Of a stretch of 64,000 nt of DNA, positions 9,661-18,534 are shown piece by piece. The notes below the pieces were generated by a model. That model searched no databases and had not been told where the DNA came from. It saw only the letters and a program-made list of their open reading frames with translations. Position 1 is the first letter of the stretch. Each line of letters opens with the position of its first letter. The stretch comes from Candidatus Rokuibacteriota bacterium (GTDB lineage Bacteria; Methylomirabilota; Methylomirabilia; Rokubacteriales; CSP1-6). Location: positions 62,001-126,000 of the forward strand of contig QHRW01000107.1 in the NCBI GenBank assembly GCA_003220265.1, written 5' to 3'. Both the position numbers and the translations under genes were made by a program.

Positions 9661-10911
9661 ATGGCTCGGCGGCTCGCCGACGTGGATCCTGAGGTCGCCA
9701 AGGCCCTCCACGAGGAGGTCCAGCGTCAGCATCGCAACCTCGAGCTGATCGCCTCCGAGAACTTCGTCTCCGAAGCCGTCCTCGAAGCCACCGGCTCCGT
9801 CCTCACCAACAAGTACGCCGAGGGCTATCCGGGGCGGCGCTACTACGGCGGCTGCGAGGTCGTCGACGTCGTCGAGGACCTGGCCATCGCGCGGGCCAAG
9901 GAGCTGTTCGGCTGCGAGCACGCCAACGTCCAGCCGCACTCGGGCGCCCAGGCCAACATGGCCGTGTATTTCACGCTCCTGAAGCCCGGCGACACCGTCC
10001 TCGGGCCCAACCTCTCGCACGGCGGCCACCTCACCGCCGGCAGCCCGGTCAACTACTCGGGCAAGTTCTACTCGATCGTGGCCTACGGCGTGCGTCGCGA
10101 CACCGAGCGCATCGACCTCGACCAGGTCTGGGATCTCGCCAAGCAGCATCGCCCCAAGCTCATCATCGCGGGCGGCTCGGCCTTCCCGCGGCAGATCGAC
10201 TTCGGGCCGTTCGGCGAGATCGCCAAGGAGGTCGGCGCCACGCTCATGGCCGACATCGCCCATCCGGCCGGCCTCGTCGCCGCCGGCCTGCACCCCTCGC
10301 CGGTCGGCATCGCCGACTTCGTCACCACCACCACGCACAAGACGCTGCGCGGGCCGCGCGGCGGCATGGTCATGTGCCGGTCGGCGCACGCCGCCGCGCT
10401 CGACAAGACGGTCATGCCGGGCGTTCAGGGCGGGCCGCTGATGCACGTGATCGCCGCCAAGGCCGTGGCCTTCAAGGAGGCGCTGACGCCCGAGTGGCGT
10501 GCCTATCAGCAGCAGATCGTGAAGAACGCCAGGGCCCTCGCGGACGCGCTCCTCGCGCGCGGCTTGCGGCTGGTGACGGGCGGCACCGACACGCACCTGC
10601 TGCTGCTCGACGTCTCGACGCGCAATGTCACCGGCAAGGACGCGCAGGAGGCCCTCGACCGCGCGTGGATCACCGTCAACAAGAACACGATCCCCTTCGA
10701 GACCAAGAGCCCCATGGTGACGAGCGGCATCCGGCTCGGCACGCCGGCCGTCACCACGCGCGGCATGAAAGAGCCGGAGATGGCGGTGATCGCGGACCTC
10801 GTCGACCGCGTGCTGTCCAAGCTGGGCGACGAGGGGGTCGAGGCGAAGGTGCGCGGCGATGTGCAGGCGCTGACGAGCCGGTTCCCGCTCTACCCGGAGC
10901 GCATCAGGTGA
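9661..10911 (+). CDS. glyA: Serine hydroxymethyltransferase
   Basis: A 416-residue PLP enzyme that interconverts serine and glycine with THF, feeding one-carbon units and glycine to the upstream purine genes. Motifs: [37 protein letters not shown], the PLP lysine in [14 protein letters not shown] (Lys227), and [12 protein letters not shown]. Length is standard. ATG at 9661 is chosen because homology begins there; it has no Shine-Dalgarno but is preceded at 6 bases by a -10 box. Confidence 0.97.
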   Translation: MARRLADVDPEVAKALHEEVQRQHRNLELIASENFVSEAVLEATGSVLTNKYAEGYPGRRYYGGCEVVDVVEDLAIARAKELFGCEHANVQPHSGAQANMAVYFTLLKPGDTVLGPNLSHGGHLTAGSPVNYSGKFYSIVAYGVRRDTERIDLDQVWDLAKQHRPKLIIAGGSAFPRQIDFGPFGEIAKEVGATLMADIAHPAGLVAAGLHPSPVGIADFVTTTTHKTLRGPRGGMVMCRSAHAAALDKTVMPGVQGGPLMHVIAAKAVAFKEALTPEWRAYQQQIVKNARALADALLARGLRLVTGGTDTHLLLLDVSTRNVTGKDAQEALDRAWITVNKNTIPFETKSPMVTSGIRLGTPAVTTRGMKEPEMAVIADLVDRVLSKLGDEGVEAKVRGDVQALTSRFPLYPERIR

Positions 10912-10939
10912 GCGTCCACAACCGAGGAGGTGGGCGTCG

Positions 10940-11455
10940 ATGAAATGCCCGTTCTGCGGCCACACGGAAGACCGGGTTGTCGACTCGCGGGTGGGCCGTG
11001 ACGGCGAGTTCATCCGCCGCCGGCGCGAGTGTCTCAAGTGCCATCGGCGGTACACCACCTACGAGTACATCGAGGACGTGCTGCCGCACGTCGTCAAGCG
11101 CGACGGGCGGCGCGAGCCGTTCGACCGCCAGAAGCTGCGCGGCTCGATCCTGAAAGCCTGCGAGAAGCGCTCGATCGCCATCCAGGCCGTCGACAACGTG
11201 GTGGCCGACATCGAGTCCAAGCTGCACGAGCGCGCCGAGAAGGAGATCGCCTACAACGAGCTCGGCGACATGGTGATGGAGAACCTGCAGCGCCTGGACC
11301 AGGTGGCCTACGTCCGCTTCGCCTCCGTGTACCGGCAGTTCAAGGACATCAACCAGTTCATGGACGAGGTGAAGGGCCTGCTCAAGGACGACAAGCAGCC
11401 GAAGCCGACTGCGGCCCTCAAGCCGCGCGCTCAGACGGGACGCGTCGCAAGATAG
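10940..11455 (+). CDS. nrdR: Transcriptional repressor NrdR
   Basis: A 171-residue repressor of ribonucleotide reductase genes that senses (d)ATP. The zinc ribbon uses Cys3, Cys6, Cys31 and Cys34 (MKCPFCGH, RRECLKCHRR). The ATP-cone domain spans about 47-137 (VVKRDGRREPFDRQKLRGSI; FASVYRQFKDINQF). A GAGGAGG Shine-Dalgarno at about 10923-10929 fixes the start. The C-terminal 25 residues are a loose Lys/Pro/Ala tail. It follows glyA by 28 bases, a common neighbour order in bacteria. No ribonucleotide reductase gene is in the window. Confidence 0.96.
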   Translation: MKCPFCGHTEDRVVDSRVGRDGEFIRRRRECLKCHRRYTTYEYIEDVLPHVVKRDGRREPFDRQKLRGSILKACEKRSIAIQAVDNVVADIESKLHERAEKEIAYNELGDMVMENLQRLDQVAYVRFASVYRQFKDINQFMDEVKGLLKDDKQPKPTAALKPRAQTGRVAR

Positions 11456-11565
11456 ACGCCGGCGGCCACCAGCGCCGCGCCGAACGACGCCACCACGTCA
11501 ACATATCGTGGCTCTCGCCCGCGGGACGCCCCCGCCGTGGGGCCTCAGGCACAGCCGCGCGTTCG

Positions 11566-11594
11566 TTGACTTGTCGGCACGCGCGCGGTAGCGT
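11566..11594 (+). promoter_or_regulatory. Candidate promoter of the radical SAM gene
   Basis: TTGACT (11566-11571), 17 bases, TAGCGT (11589-11594). It lies in the 214-base gap after nrdR and gives a leader of about 70 bases to the ATG at 11670, which has a GAGGAG Shine-Dalgarno (11655-11660). Confidence 0.45.
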
Positions 11595-11669
11595 GAGGGC
11601 ACTTTCTATCTCACCCCGACCGGCTTCCACGCAACAATGGAGCGTGACCAGGCCGAGGAGACCAAGCCT

Positions 11670-13481
11670 ATGAAGCGGCCTCTGAAGAAGCTCGTGTTCG
11701 TCGAGCCGAAATCCACGCACCTGCACATCTACTCTCGCGTGTGCATTCCCCGGCTCGGCTCGGTCCTCCTCGGCACCGTGATGCGCTCCAAGGGCTACGA
11801 CGTCCGCGTCTACATCGAGGACATCCAGGCCATCGACATGAAGGAAGTGCTGTCGGCCGACCTGGTGGCCGTCTCCGCCATCACGTCGACCGCGCCGCAG
11901 TCCTACAAGCTGGCCGACACCGCGCGCGCGGCCGGCGCCGTCGTCGTCATGGGCGGCACGCACACCTCGTTCATGCCGGACGAGGGCATGCAGCACGCCG
12001 ATTTCGTGGTGCGCGGGGAAGGCGAGTTCGCGTTTCAAGAGCTCGTCGATGCGATTCAGCGTGGTGACGGGTTCGACAAGATCCAGAACCTCACGTATCG
12101 CACCGACGCCGGCCAGATCGTCAGCAACTCCGAGCGGCCGAAGATCCCCAACCTGGACGTCAACCCGATCCCGGACTACCGGCTGATCGAGGGCTGGAAG
12201 CCGGGCGGCGTGGTGTCCATCGCCACGTCTCGGGGCTGCCCCTTCTCGTGCACCTTCTGCTCGGTGCCCGGCATGTACGGCCACGCCTTCCGCACGCACT
12301 CGATCGACCGGGTGCTCGAGGAGCTCACGCTCCACAAGGGCAACCTCTACACGTTCTTCGCCGACGACATCTTCACGGCCAACAAGAAGCGCGTGAAGGA
12401 GCTGCTGCGCGGCATGATCGGCAAGGGCCTGACGCCGCAGTGGGGCGCCCAGGTGCGCACGGAGACGGTGGACGATCCCGAGCTCCTGCAGATGATGCAC
12501 GACGCCAACTGCTTCAACGTGTACGTGGGCTTCGAGTCGATCAACCCGCGCACGCTGAAGCTCTTCCAGAAGAAGCAGGACCTGGCCAAGATCGAGCGCT
12601 CCATCGAGAAGTTCCACGCGCACAACATCCGCATCCACGGCATGTTCGTGGTGGGCTCCGACGAGGACGACGTGGAGACGGTGGACGCCACCGCCGAGTT
12701 CGCCCTCAAGCACGACATCGACTCCGTCCAGTTCATGATCCTGACGCCCATCCCCGGCTCGCCGGACTGGGACACGCTGTACGCCAAGGGCGACAAGTAC
12801 GTGATCAACCGCAACTGGAGCCTGTACGACGGCCACCACGCCGTCCACCAGCCGCGCCGGATGAGCCCTTACGAGCTGCAGATGGCCGCCATCAACGCCA
12901 TGAGCAAGTTCTACTCGTGGCGGGGCATCGCCAAGAAGATCCTGAAGGGCGACCTCTACTACATGACCATCCGCTACTGGGGCAAGAAGATGCTCCGGGA
13001 GTGGTGGAAGGACGACGAGAACCGTGCCCACGTGGACTGGCTCCGCGGCCAGCTCTACGCCGAGGCGCGCGAGCTCGGCCACCAGTCGGTGAAGACGATC
13101 GGCCTGCCGGCCGCGCTCCTGCAGGACAAGCTCGGGCTGCTGTTGCAGCGCTTCCTCGGTGAGCTCGGCGTGACGGTGGTGCCGCTGGCCGAGGCCGCGG
13201 TGGAGGGCGCCCGCGAGGCGATGGACTGCCTGATCACGCCGATGGTCAAGCGCGCCGAGCAGGGCCGCGAGGAGTTCTACGCCAATCTCACCGCCGTCAG
13301 CGAGGCGCTCCGCCAGCGCTGGGACAAGCTCCCCAAGGTGGCCTTCCCGGTGATCGGCGGCCAGGGCCCCGTCTTCGAGCCCTTCGCCAAGATCGGCCTC
13401 CTCGTCACCCAGAACCTCGACCGCATCCGCGACGCCTACAAGACCGCCGGCGTGGCCGAAGGACTCTGGGAAGCCGCCTAG
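11670..13481 (+). CDS. B12-binding domain radical SAM protein
   Basis: A 603-residue protein with an N-terminal cobalamin-binding Rossmann domain (about 5-135; LGSVLLGTVMRSKGYDVRVY, VVVMGGTHTSFMPDE) and a radical SAM TIM-barrel core whose 4Fe-4S cysteines are Cys190, Cys194 and Cys197 in GCPFSCTFC. RLIEGWKPG and GFESINPRTLK are frequent in this superfamily. The last 150 residues form an alpha-helical extension rich in Arg and Glu with no family that I recognise. Such proteins perform methylations or rearrangements on lipids, tetrapyrroles or natural products; the substrate cannot be told here. The start at 11670 is preferred over ATG 11637 because only it has a Shine-Dalgarno. Monocistronic, ended by the terminator at 13530. 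Confidence 0.85.
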   Translation: MKRPLKKLVFVEPKSTHLHIYSRVCIPRLGSVLLGTVMRSKGYDVRVYIEDIQAIDMKEVLSADLVAVSAITSTAPQSYKLADTARAAGAVVVMGGTHTSFMPDEGMQHADFVVRGEGEFAFQELVDAIQRGDGFDKIQNLTYRTDAGQIVSNSERPKIPNLDVNPIPDYRLIEGWKPGGVVSIATSRGCPFSCTFCSVPGMYGHAFRTHSIDRVLEELTLHKGNLYTFFADDIFTANKKRVKELLRGMIGKGLTPQWGAQVRTETVDDPELLQMMHDANCFNVYVGFESINPRTLKLFQKKQDLAKIERSIEKFHAHNIRIHGMFVVGSDEDDVETVDATAEFALKHDIDSVQFMILTPIPGSPDWDTLYAKGDKYVINRNWSLYDGHHAVHQPRRMSPYELQMAAINAMSKFYSWRGIAKKILKGDLYYMTIRYWGKKMLREWWKDDENRAHVDWLRGQLYAEARELGHQSVKTIGLPAALLQDKLGLLLQRFLGELGVTVVPLAEAAVEGAREAMDCLITPMVKRAEQGREEFYANLTAVSEALRQRWDKLPKVAFPVIGGQGPVFEPFAKIGLLVTQNLDRIRDAYKTAGVAEGLWEAA

Positions 13482-13486
13482 TTACA

Positions 13487-13562
13487 TGGGGGGCCACGAA
13501 ATGGCCCCCAAACCCCCTAGACGTTCGAAGGGCCCCGGGGAACCCGGGGCCCTTCTCTATTT
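13487..13562 (+). terminator. Double-hairpin intrinsic terminator
   Basis: Hairpin 1 pairs GGGGGCCA (13489-13496) with TGGCCCCC (13502-13509). Hairpin 2 is a perfect 10-bp stem GGGCCCCGGG (13530-13539) / CCCGGGGCCC (13543-13552) with loop GAA, followed by TTCTCTATTTC. It separates the radical SAM gene from the convergent minus-strand gene. Confidence 0.85.
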
Positions 13563-13593
13563 CGGCTCTAGGACGCGGTAAGCCGTGTCCTGT

Positions 13594-14349
13594 TCAGCTC
13601 CAGTCTATGCGCCAGATGGGGCCCATGAAGTAGAGGGGGCCTTCGAAGCGGAGGAAGGCCGGGGCATCGCCGCCCGCAATCCAGCACTTCACGTCGGGGA
13701 TGTCGGCCACCAGCAGCGAGGCGAATAGGCCGAGCTGTGGGCGCACCAGGAAGCGGGTGGCGATCACGGCGGCGTCGTTGACGTTCAGCGGATCCTCGGT
13801 CGTGGGCTTGATCAGCATCTTCACCAGCCGCGGCTTCGGCGTGAACGCGATGATCTGCACGGTGGCCGGCGTGGCCGCGGGCATGTTCTTCATCAGCATG
13901 GAGAGCAGGCCGTTGTAGACGTCGCCCGGCATGTCGAAGCTGCCCTTGAGCGTCTCCTCGGGGCTGTCCTCGTCGCCCTTGTAGCGGACCTCGTAGCGAC
14001 CCGTGTGGCGATCCACCCGCGCGTCGATCGACTCCGGGAAGGACGGGCCGCGCTGCACGATGTGGTAGCTCATCAGCGTGAAGACGTCCTTCTGCGAGAA
14101 CGTGAGGCGCTCGTCGTAGATCGAGCCGTCCTTGAAGCGAAAGACCAGGCGGCTCTCGACGATGTCGCCGCGCGGCACCTGCGTCATCTCGCCCTGGGCG
14201 AGCTTCTCACCGGCGACCGAGCGCAGAACAGGGAAGCCTCGCCCGATGCCTTCGGTATAGCGAACGGCGATCGGCTCGGCGGCGGCCGGCCAGGGCCCGG
14301 CAAGTGTGCACGCCAGCGCGAGGATCGCTCCGGCCATAACTCTCAGCAT
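13594..14349 (-). CDS. Exported protein of unknown function
   Basis: A 251-residue protein with a signal peptide (MLRVMAGAILALACTLAG, cleavage near AAAEP). The mature part is mainly beta-strand, with polar segments such as ESRLVFRFKDGSIYDERLTFS and RHTGRYEVRYKGDEDSPEE, giving the look of a periplasmic beta-rich domain. I do not recognise a family. Start at 14349 is favoured by the AAGGAG motif seven bases upstream on the minus strand; two in-frame ATGs further upstream would lengthen the basic N-region. It stands alone between a terminator and a 138-base gap, in which nothing else was found. Confidence 0.75.
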   Translation of the reverse strand: MLRVMAGAILALACTLAGPWPAAAEPIAVRYTEGIGRGFPVLRSVAGEKLAQGEMTQVPRGDIVESRLVFRFKDGSIYDERLTFSQKDVFTLMSYHIVQRGPSFPESIDARVDRHTGRYEVRYKGDEDSPEETLKGSFDMPGDVYNGLLSMLMKNMPAATPATVQIIAFTPKPRLVKMLIKPTTEDPLNVNDAAVIATRFLVRPQLGLFASLLVADIPDVKCWIAGGDAPAFLRFEGPLYFMGPIWRIDWS

Positions 14350-14487
14350 TCGGGGACTCCTTTTCATCCAGCGGGACCGCACGGCAAGGCTCTATAGCAA
14401 GCGCCGTGCCTTATGGGTGAAAAGGCGGGATCCGACCCGGGGAACTCCTACCAAGAACCGTCGGAAGCGTGGATCTTTACGGCGTTA

Positions 14488-15174
14488 TTACGAAGGGTTA
14501 GGCTCCTGGACTGAAGAGGGCCGTCGATGTCCGCTTCGCCTGACGAACTCCTCGTTGAGTGGTACGCCTTTTCGACACAGCGGACACTCTTCGGGGTTGT
14601 AGGTTGGAAAATCGCGGCTCACCAGGCTGAAGACCGGCTTGCCGTCGACCTCGACCGAGGTGCGACGCCAGAGGCAGCCGACGCCGACCACGTGCGCGCC
14701 GAGCTGCTCCACGAGCTCGATCAGGAGGTTGAGCGTGGTGCCGCTCGACACCAGGTCTTCGATCAGGAGCACCTTCGTGCCCGGCCGGAGCAGGCGCTGG
14801 AACTCCGCGGGGAGCGTGACGCGCCGCTTGCCGCGCGAGAGCCCCTTGGCGCCGTAGACGACGACCGGGCGTGAGGGATGCGCGCGCGCCACGCAGTGCG
14901 AGAGGATGAGCGCGCCCGGGCCGGTGGAGAGCACGACGTCCACGGGCCACTGCGCGAAGTGCTTGGCGATCACGCCGCCCAGCCCCTCGGTGAAGGACGG
15001 CTCCGTCGTCACCAGCGTCTTCTCGATGTACTCGGTGGTGTGCTGCCCGGACGGCAGCAGCACGTGATCGTTGGCGTGGTAGGCGCCGGTGCGCTTGAGG
15101 ATCTCGAGGTGGATCTTCTCGCGGACCTCGGCTTCGACCGCGACGGGATCTTTCTTCGGAGCGGCGCCGCTCAT
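14488..15174 (-). CDS. Orotate phosphoribosyltransferase-like protein
   Basis: A 228-residue type I phosphoribosyltransferase. The PRPP loop reads KVLLIEDLVSSGTTLNLL (about residues 134-151) and the N-terminal KRTGAYHANDHVLLPSGQHTTEYI resembles the PyrE active-site hood region. The C-terminus adds NPEECPLCRKGVPL, a CxxC element unlike classical PyrE. Likely a nucleobase or orotate salvage enzyme; the exact base is unknown. It is divergent from tsaB with a 53-base gap. An AGGAGGA Shine-Dalgarno precedes the ATG at 15174, and GATAAT on the minus strand (15193-15198) is its probable -10. Confidence 0.8.
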   Translation of the reverse strand: MSGAAPKKDPVAVEAEVREKIHLEILKRTGAYHANDHVLLPSGQHTTEYIEKTLVTTEPSFTEGLGGVIAKHFAQWPVDVVLSTGPGALILSHCVARAHPSRPVVVYGAKGLSRGKRRVTLPAEFQRLLRPGTKVLLIEDLVSSGTTLNLLIELVEQLGAHVVGVGCLWRRTSVEVDGKPVFSLVSRDFPTYNPEECPLCRKGVPLNEEFVRRSGHRRPSSVQEPNPS

Positions 15175-15192
15175 CCGGTCCTCCTGCCGGGC

Positions 15193-15218
15193 ATTATCGC
15201 ACGAGCGCGTGCTAGACT
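15193..15218. promoter_or_regulatory. Divergent promoter pair for the PRTase and tsaB
   Basis: Within 53 bases lie two oppositely oriented -10 boxes: GATAAT on the minus strand (15193-15198, preceded by TGC) and TAGACT on the plus strand (15213-15218, also preceded by TGC). The plus box is only 9 bases before the tsaB ATG. Confidence 0.5.
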
Positions 15219-15227
15219 CGCGCCCAT

Positions 15228-15902
15228 ATGCGCGTTCTCGCAGTCGAAACTTCGTCCCTCGCCGGCGGCGTGGCGTTGCTCGACGGCGAGCGGCTCGTGG
15301 CCGAATACCAGCTCGACGTCAGCGTCACGCACTCCGAGCGCCTGATGTCCGCGGTCGACCGCGTACTGGCCGACGCGCGCTGGACCCCGCGCGACCTCGC
15401 GGGACTCGCTGTCGCCGTCGGCCCCGGCTCCTTCACGGGCTTGCGCATCGCGGTCAGCACGGTGAAGGGACTGGCCCTCGCCCTCGACCTGCCGATCGCC
15501 GCCGTGCCCACGCTGGACGCCATGGCGGCGGCGCTGCCGTGGGCAGCGCTGCCCGTGTGCCCGGTGCTCGACGCCCGGAAGGGCGAGGTCTACGCCTCGC
15601 TCTATCGCTGGGACGGCGAGGCCATGCGCCGCGAGTGGGACTATCTCGCACTGGCGCCGGCCGCGCTCGCGGCGCGCCTGGACGAGCCCGTGCTCGTCGT
15701 CGGCGACGGCGCGGGCGGCGTGCGCTCGCCGTACGCGCGCGCCGTGCCGCCGCCGCGGCGGCTGCCCTCGCCGGCCTGCGTCGGCGCGCTCGGGCTCGCG
15801 CGGCTGCGTCGGGGCGAGACGGTCACGGCGGCCGCCCTGGCGCCGCTCTACCTCCGGCCGTCCGAAGCGGAGCTCAGGCGTCGTGGCATCGCTGTCTCTT
15901 GA
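15228..15902 (+). CDS. tsaB: tRNA t6A biosynthesis protein TsaB
   Basis: A 224-residue actin-like ASKHA-fold protein, the scaffold partner of TsaD in threonylcarbamoyl transfer to tRNA A37. Motifs: MRVLAVETSSLAGGVALLDG at the N-terminus, VTHSERLMSAVD, and the phosphate loop VGPGSFTGLRIAVSTVKGLA. It has the usual TsaB length. It overlaps rimI by 20 bases, the common tsaB-rimI pair. The start lacks a Shine-Dalgarno and fits a nearly leaderless transcript. tsaC is upstream at 7.2 kb; tsaD and tsaE are not in the window. Confidence 0.93.
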   Translation: MRVLAVETSSLAGGVALLDGERLVAEYQLDVSVTHSERLMSAVDRVLADARWTPRDLAGLAVAVGPGSFTGLRIAVSTVKGLALALDLPIAAVPTLDAMAAALPWAALPVCPVLDARKGEVYASLYRWDGEAMRREWDYLALAPAALAARLDEPVLVVGDGAGGVRSPYARAVPPPRRLPSPACVGALGLARLRRGETVTAAALAPLYLRPSEAELRRRGIAVS

Positions 15903-16371
15903 TCGGATGCGCGCCGAGGACCTCGACGAGGTCCTCGCCATCGAGCGCGCCTCGTTCTCGATGCCGTGGTCGCGCGGCGCCTTCCTCTACGAGATGCAGC
16001 AGAACCGCGTGGCCCGCTGCTGGGTGGCCCGCGACGACACCGCCCGCGTGGTGGGCTACCTCTGCCTGTGGGAGGTGGCCGACGAGATCCACATCACCAA
16101 CGTCGCCGTCCGCCCGGACGCGCGGCGCAAGGGCATCGCCCGCTCGCTGCTCGGCACCGTGCTCGACGACGCGCGCGGCCGGCGCTTCAAGATCGTCGTG
16201 CTGGAGGTCCGGCCGAGCAACAATCACGCCGTCTCGCTCTACGAGTCGTTCGGCTTCCGGGTAGTCGGCCGCCGGCGCGGCTACTACTACGACACCGGCG
16301 AGGACGCGCTCGTGATGGAGGTGGCGTTGCGCGGAGAGCCGGTGCCGCCCGGGAACCAGGCGGCGCGCTGA
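15883..16371 (+). CDS. rimI: Ribosomal protein S18-alanine N-acetyltransferase family (RimI, GNAT)
   Basis: A 162-residue GNAT acetyltransferase that uses acetyl-CoA to modify N-termini, classically of S18. Shows LAIERASFSMPWSRGAF, ITNVAVRPDARRKGIARSLL (acetyl-CoA loop) and LEVRPSNNHAVSLYESFGF. GTG at 15883 is chosen although it overlaps tsaB by 20 bases, because SLDRMRAEDLDEVL supplies the first strand that a start at ATG 15907 would remove. Substrate assignment rests on family and on the tsaB neighbour. Confidence 0.88.
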   Translation: MASLSLDRMRAEDLDEVLAIERASFSMPWSRGAFLYEMQQNRVARCWVARDDTARVVGYLCLWEVADEIHITNVAVRPDARRKGIARSLLGTVLDDARGRRFKIVVLEVRPSNNHAVSLYESFGFRVVGRRRGYYYDTGEDALVMEVALRGEPVPPGNQAAR

Positions 16372-17280
16372 ATGGTTCAGGGATCAATGCGCGCTGCGGC
16401 TGTGAGCGCCGTGTTGATCACCTCGCTGGCGCTCGCGTGGATGGGACTGGCGGCGGCCCAGGTGACGCCGCCCTCGGCCGCCGACGTCGCGCGTGGTCGC
16501 TACATCTTCGGCGCAACCGGGGGCTGCGGATGTCACACGGTCCCGAAGGGTCAGCCCAATGCGGGCGGCCGCAAGTACGAGGGCGCGTTCGGTACCGTCT
16601 ATTCGTCGAACATCACACCCGACAAGCAGACGGGGATCGGCGGCTGGACGGACGACCAGATCATCACCGCCATCCGCCTGGGCCGCCGGCCGAACGGCGA
16701 GCGGCTGTTGCCGGTGCATCCGTTCCCGGTCTTCAACGGGATGGCCGAGGAGGACTTGCGGGCGATCGTGGCATTCCTGAGGACGACCCAGCCCGTGACC
16801 CGGCAAAAGGAGCCCAAGAAGCTCGTCCCGCTGTTCGAGTCCGTCTTCCTGCCCGCCTGGCTGGCCGCGTTCGCGCCGCGCGAGACGCCGCCGCCGAAGG
16901 CGCCGACCACGGGCGTCGCGCGCGGCGAGTATCTCGTGAAAGCCGTCGGCCACTGCGGGGAGTGCCACACGCCCCGCACCATGACGATGGCGACCGACAA
17001 CAGCCGGTTCCTCGCGGGCAATCCGAAAGGGCCGGAGGACCAGGCCATGCCCAACATCACGCCGGATCGTGAGACGGGCATCGGCGGCTGGTCCGTGGAG
17101 GAGATCGCCGACTACCTCGGCAGCGGCAACAAGCCGGACGGCGACGTGGCCGGTGGCCTGATGGGGGAGGTCATCGAGGGCACGCTGTCGGGATACAAGG
17201 ACCTGACGAACGCCGACCGCCTGGCCATCGCGCAGTATCTGAAAACGATTCCCCCGATCCGAAACAAGATCGGGAAGTAG
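16372..17280 (+). CDS. Exported diheme cytochrome c, with an odd first heme motif
   Basis: A 302-residue secreted c-type cytochrome with a signal peptide (VSAVLITSLALAWMGLAAAQ). Two homologous domains resemble the cytochrome subunit of alcohol/sugar dehydrogenases: each has a heme site followed by a YSSNITPDKQTGIGGWTDDQI-type segment (second copy NITPDRETGIGGWSVEEI). The second site is a normal CGECH (Cys195-His199). The first reads C-G-C-H (Cys52, Cys54, His55), one residue short of CxxCH. The probable axial Met residues are in the C-terminal halves of each domain. It abuts rimI; a start at ATG 16387 is also possible. Its dehydrogenase partner is not adjacent. Confidence 0.87.
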   Translation: MVQGSMRAAAVSAVLITSLALAWMGLAAAQVTPPSAADVARGRYIFGATGGCGCHTVPKGQPNAGGRKYEGAFGTVYSSNITPDKQTGIGGWTDDQIITAIRLGRRPNGERLLPVHPFPVFNGMAEEDLRAIVAFLRTTQPVTRQKEPKKLVPLFESVFLPAWLAAFAPRETPPPKAPTTGVARGEYLVKAVGHCGECHTPRTMTMATDNSRFLAGNPKGPEDQAMPNITPDRETGIGGWSVEEIADYLGSGNKPDGDVAGGLMGEVIEGTLSGYKDLTNADRLAIAQYLKTIPPIRNKIGK

Positions 17281-17284
17281 CGCA

Positions 17285-17366
17285 CCCACAGGAAGGGAAG
17301 AGGGGAACCCTGCGAGGGTTCCCCCACCCACGGAAGGGAAGAGGGGAACCCTGCGAGGGTTCCCCT
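17285..17366. repeat. Two tandem 41-bp hairpin repeats
   Basis: Two near-identical copies with a 41-base period. Each holds a 9-bp hairpin GGGGAACCC-TGCGA-GGGTTCCCC (17302-17324 and 17343-17365) preceded by GGAAGGGAAGA. They fill the gap between the two cytochrome genes and could act as a transcription or RNA-decay boundary; no T-run follows. Confidence 0.9.
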
Positions 17367-17382
17367 ACCCAAAGGAGGCCAC

Positions 17383-17856
17383 ATGAGCACACGAGTGATG
17401 CGAGTGGTGGTCGGTGGTTTGGCCCTCGTCGTCGCGGCCGGTTGCGCCAGCATGGGTGGCAAGAAGATGACGGCCGAGGAGGCCATCGACGCCCGCAAGG
17501 CGCTCATGAAGGAGCAGGGCGCCGCCTGGAAGAACGTTCAGGACAAGACCAAGGCCGGCCAGATCACGGCGCTCGTCCCCGACGCCGAGAAGCTGGTCAG
17601 CACCTCGAAGGAGATCCCCAAGCTCTTCCCCGAGGGCTCGCTCGACCCGCAGAAGTCGAACGCCAAGCCGGAGATCTGGCAGAAGCGCGCGGAGTTCGAC
17701 GCCGCGGCGAAGAACCTCGAGACGTGGTCGGTGAAGCTGCGCGACACGGCCAAGACGGGCAACGCCGAGCAGACGCAAGCGGTCGTGAAGGACTTCGGCC
17801 GCCAGGCGTGCGGCACCTGTCACCAGCCGTTCCGCGTGCCACCCAAGCAACCATAG
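17383..17856 (+). CDS. Cytochrome c'-like (class II) lipoprotein
   Basis: A 157-residue protein with a lipoprotein signal (VVVGGLALVVAAGC, lipid Cys about residue 21), then an all-helical domain ending in a heme motif CGTCH (Cys143-His147) close to the C-terminus, the layout of cytochrome c'/c-556. It probably sits on the periplasmic membrane face as a heme electron carrier. A strong AAAGGAGG Shine-Dalgarno at 17371-17378 fixes the start. It is placed between a diheme cytochrome and a YceI protein. Confidence 0.82.
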   Translation: MSTRVMRVVVGGLALVVAAGCASMGGKKMTAEEAIDARKALMKEQGAAWKNVQDKTKAGQITALVPDAEKLVSTSKEIPKLFPEGSLDPQKSNAKPEIWQKRAEFDAAAKNLETWSVKLRDTAKTGNAEQTQAVVKDFGRQACGTCHQPFRVPPKQP

Positions 17857-17879
17857 CGTCCGGAAGAGAGGACATCACG

Positions 17880-18527
17880 ATGTCACGAGCCCTGACCGCG
17901 GCGGCGCTGGCGGGGCTGGCGGTGACGGCGGCGGCCACGACGGCCGCCGCCGACGCCCTCAGCTTCAAGCTGCTGCCGCGTTACTCCTATGCCACGTTCA
18001 AGTCGGACGCGCCGCTCGAGACCGTGGTGGGCCACACCGCCGACACCGGCCTCCAGGGCGAGCTCACCGTCGATCCCGCCAGGCCGCAGGAGGCGCGCGG
18101 CACCGTGAAGGTCGACATGAACACGGTGCGCACCGGCGTCGACAAGCGCGACGCCGACATGCGCGCCAAGCCGTACCTCGAGACCGACGTCGAGGGCAAT
18201 CGCTGGGTGACGTTCGACGTCAAGCACGTCGAGATCGCCGGCCCGCTCGAGCCGGGCAAGCCGATGCCGGCCAAGATCCGCGGTGTGCTGACGGTGAAGC
18301 AGAAGCCGGTGGAGCGCGTCGCCGACGGCACCGTGACCTACATCAAGTTGAGCCCGGAGCAGGTCGAGCAGCAGAAGCGCTTCGGCTTCACCTCCGACAA
18401 CATCAAGGTGCGCACCAGGCTCGCCACGACGTTCACCGATCACGCCATGCAAGTCCCCCAGCTCCTGATCCTCAAGCTCGCGAACGACATCTTCATCGAG
18501 ACCGACCTCACGTTCATCAAGCCGTAG
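17880..18527 (+). CDS. YceI-family periplasmic protein
   Basis: A 215-residue exported protein; signal peptide ALTAAALAGLAVTAAATTAAA. The rest is a lipocalin-like barrel of the YceI family: VVGHTADTGLQGELTVD, the GVDKRDADMR segment and ITGVLT-type strands (KIRGVLTVKQKPVE). YceI proteins bind isoprenoid chains such as polyprenyl quinones. This fits a neighbourhood of exported cytochromes, but no partner is proven. ATG 17880 has a GAGAGGA Shine-Dalgarno. Ends just before a strong hairpin. Confidence 0.85.
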   Translation: MSRALTAAALAGLAVTAAATTAAADALSFKLLPRYSYATFKSDAPLETVVGHTADTGLQGELTVDPARPQEARGTVKVDMNTVRTGVDKRDADMRAKPYLETDVEGNRWVTFDVKHVEIAGPLEPGKPMPAKIRGVLTVKQKPVERVADGTVTYIKLSPEQVEQQKRFGFTSDNIKVRTRLATTFTDHAMQVPQLLILKLANDIFIETDLTFIKP

Positions 18528-18534
18528 GGCGGGA

